Below, in pieces: positions 20,228 through 20,694 of a stretch of 20,694 nucleotides of DNA. This DNA comes from Byssochlamys sp. IMV 00236 (taxonomy: Eukaryota; Ascomycota; Eurotiomycetes; Eurotiales; Thermoascaceae), in assembly GCA_001931875.2 (NCBI GenBank), contig MSJH02000804.1, positions 273,582 through 294,275 on the forward strand. Reading direction: 5' to 3'. Under the pieces are notes generated by a model. That model worked only from the letters and a program-made list of their open reading frames with translations. It made no database searches and had not been told where the DNA came from. Made by a program: the position numbers and the translations under genes. Numbering within the stretch: position 1 is the first letter of the stretch; each line of letters opens with the position of its first letter.

Positions 20228-20694
20228 GGCGGCGGAAGTAGAGCGTCAGGCGCGGCGCCGCAGGGATGGTTCCCTCAACTTTTTTTTTCTTTCTTTTCTC
20301 TTGCGGATGGCGTGGCCTTCAAGGAGCGGATACGATGGGGGATGGACTGAGTCAAAAGGAGTGAAGAATGACAGACAGACCCGCGAGGGACCAAAGGTGA
20401 GCTGGTTGTGGGAGAGAAAGTGGCAGCGCCAGACAAGGGAGATCGCGGAGGACGTGTGGTTAGCTTCGTTCCTCGCTGGATGAGCTCACAGAGTAGACAG
20501 AGTCGAGAAGTCGCGTTCTGCCGCCCTAGACCGCGTCCGGTTAGTTTGGCCAGTCCATGATTATTTCGAAGTATACACAACTTCAACTTGCCTGCTCGCC
20601 GTCCCCATCCCGTTTTCTCTTCCCCATCTCCCTCTCTCTTCCCCTCTCACCCCCCCAAAAGTCTCTCTGGCTGTGTGTTTTTCTCCCTCCATTT
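20228..20694. promoter_or_regulatory. Promoter/leader of the DDT-PHD gene, CT-rich right edge
   Basis: Upstream sequence of the minus-strand chromatin gene, beginning with its leader. From about 20590 to the window end the plus strand is almost purely C and T, a pattern common just upstream of transcription starts in filamentous fungi. This suggests a plus-strand gene beyond the right edge and a shared divergent promoter. No coding exon of such a gene is visible here. Confidence 0.4.

Noticed and set aside
1..20694. Secondary-metabolite or defence gene cluster
   Set aside because: The recognisable genes are a transporter, a replication factor, two regulators and tRNAs; no biosynthetic core enzyme or linked tailoring genes occur.

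Overview
The window reads as nuclear DNA of a filamentous ascomycete, most likely Eurotiales (Aspergillus/Penicillium type). The genes carry short introns of 48-139 bp with GTAAGT/GTATGT-like donors and CTAAC/CTGAC-like branch points. Two tRNA genes carry 17-18 nt introns and end at T-runs, and the proteins have fungal domain architectures. The genus is an inference.

Layout, left to right. (1) 573-4111, minus: a six-exon gene for a SulP-family anion transporter with C-terminal STAS and cyclic-nucleotide-binding-like domains (1080 aa as assembled). (2) 5384-6153, minus: psf1, a subunit of the GINS replication complex (three exons, 211 aa). (3) 6362-6451, plus: an intron-containing tRNA-Asp(GTC), divergent from psf1. 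(4) 6911-8585, minus: an HMG-box transcription factor of the Ste11/FMF-1 type (three exons, 520 aa), a family that controls sexual development in fungi. (5) About 8.6-15.4 kb: a gene-poor stretch of more than 6 kb upstream of the HMG gene. (6) 15.4-16.45 kb: AT-rich spacer with an inverted microsatellite. (7) 16457-16547, minus: an intron-containing tRNA-Tyr(GTA), with a dense cluster of small perfect inverted repeats just upstream. (8) 17356-20227, minus: a four-exon gene for a DDT-WHIM-PHD chromatin protein (870 aa). (9) 20228-20694: its promoter/leader, very pyrimidine-rich on the plus strand toward the right edge.

The genes do not form an operon or an obvious cluster. They are a transporter, a replication factor, a developmental regulator, a chromatin factor and two tRNAs. 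For all four protein genes the exon sums are divisible by three, and each internal junction restores a recognisable family sequence, which supports the gene models. The least explained parts are the long spacer upstream of the HMG regulator and the palindrome cluster next to tRNA-Tyr. I saw no CRISPR array, intact transposon, virus or toxin gene, and no clear new multi-gene system.
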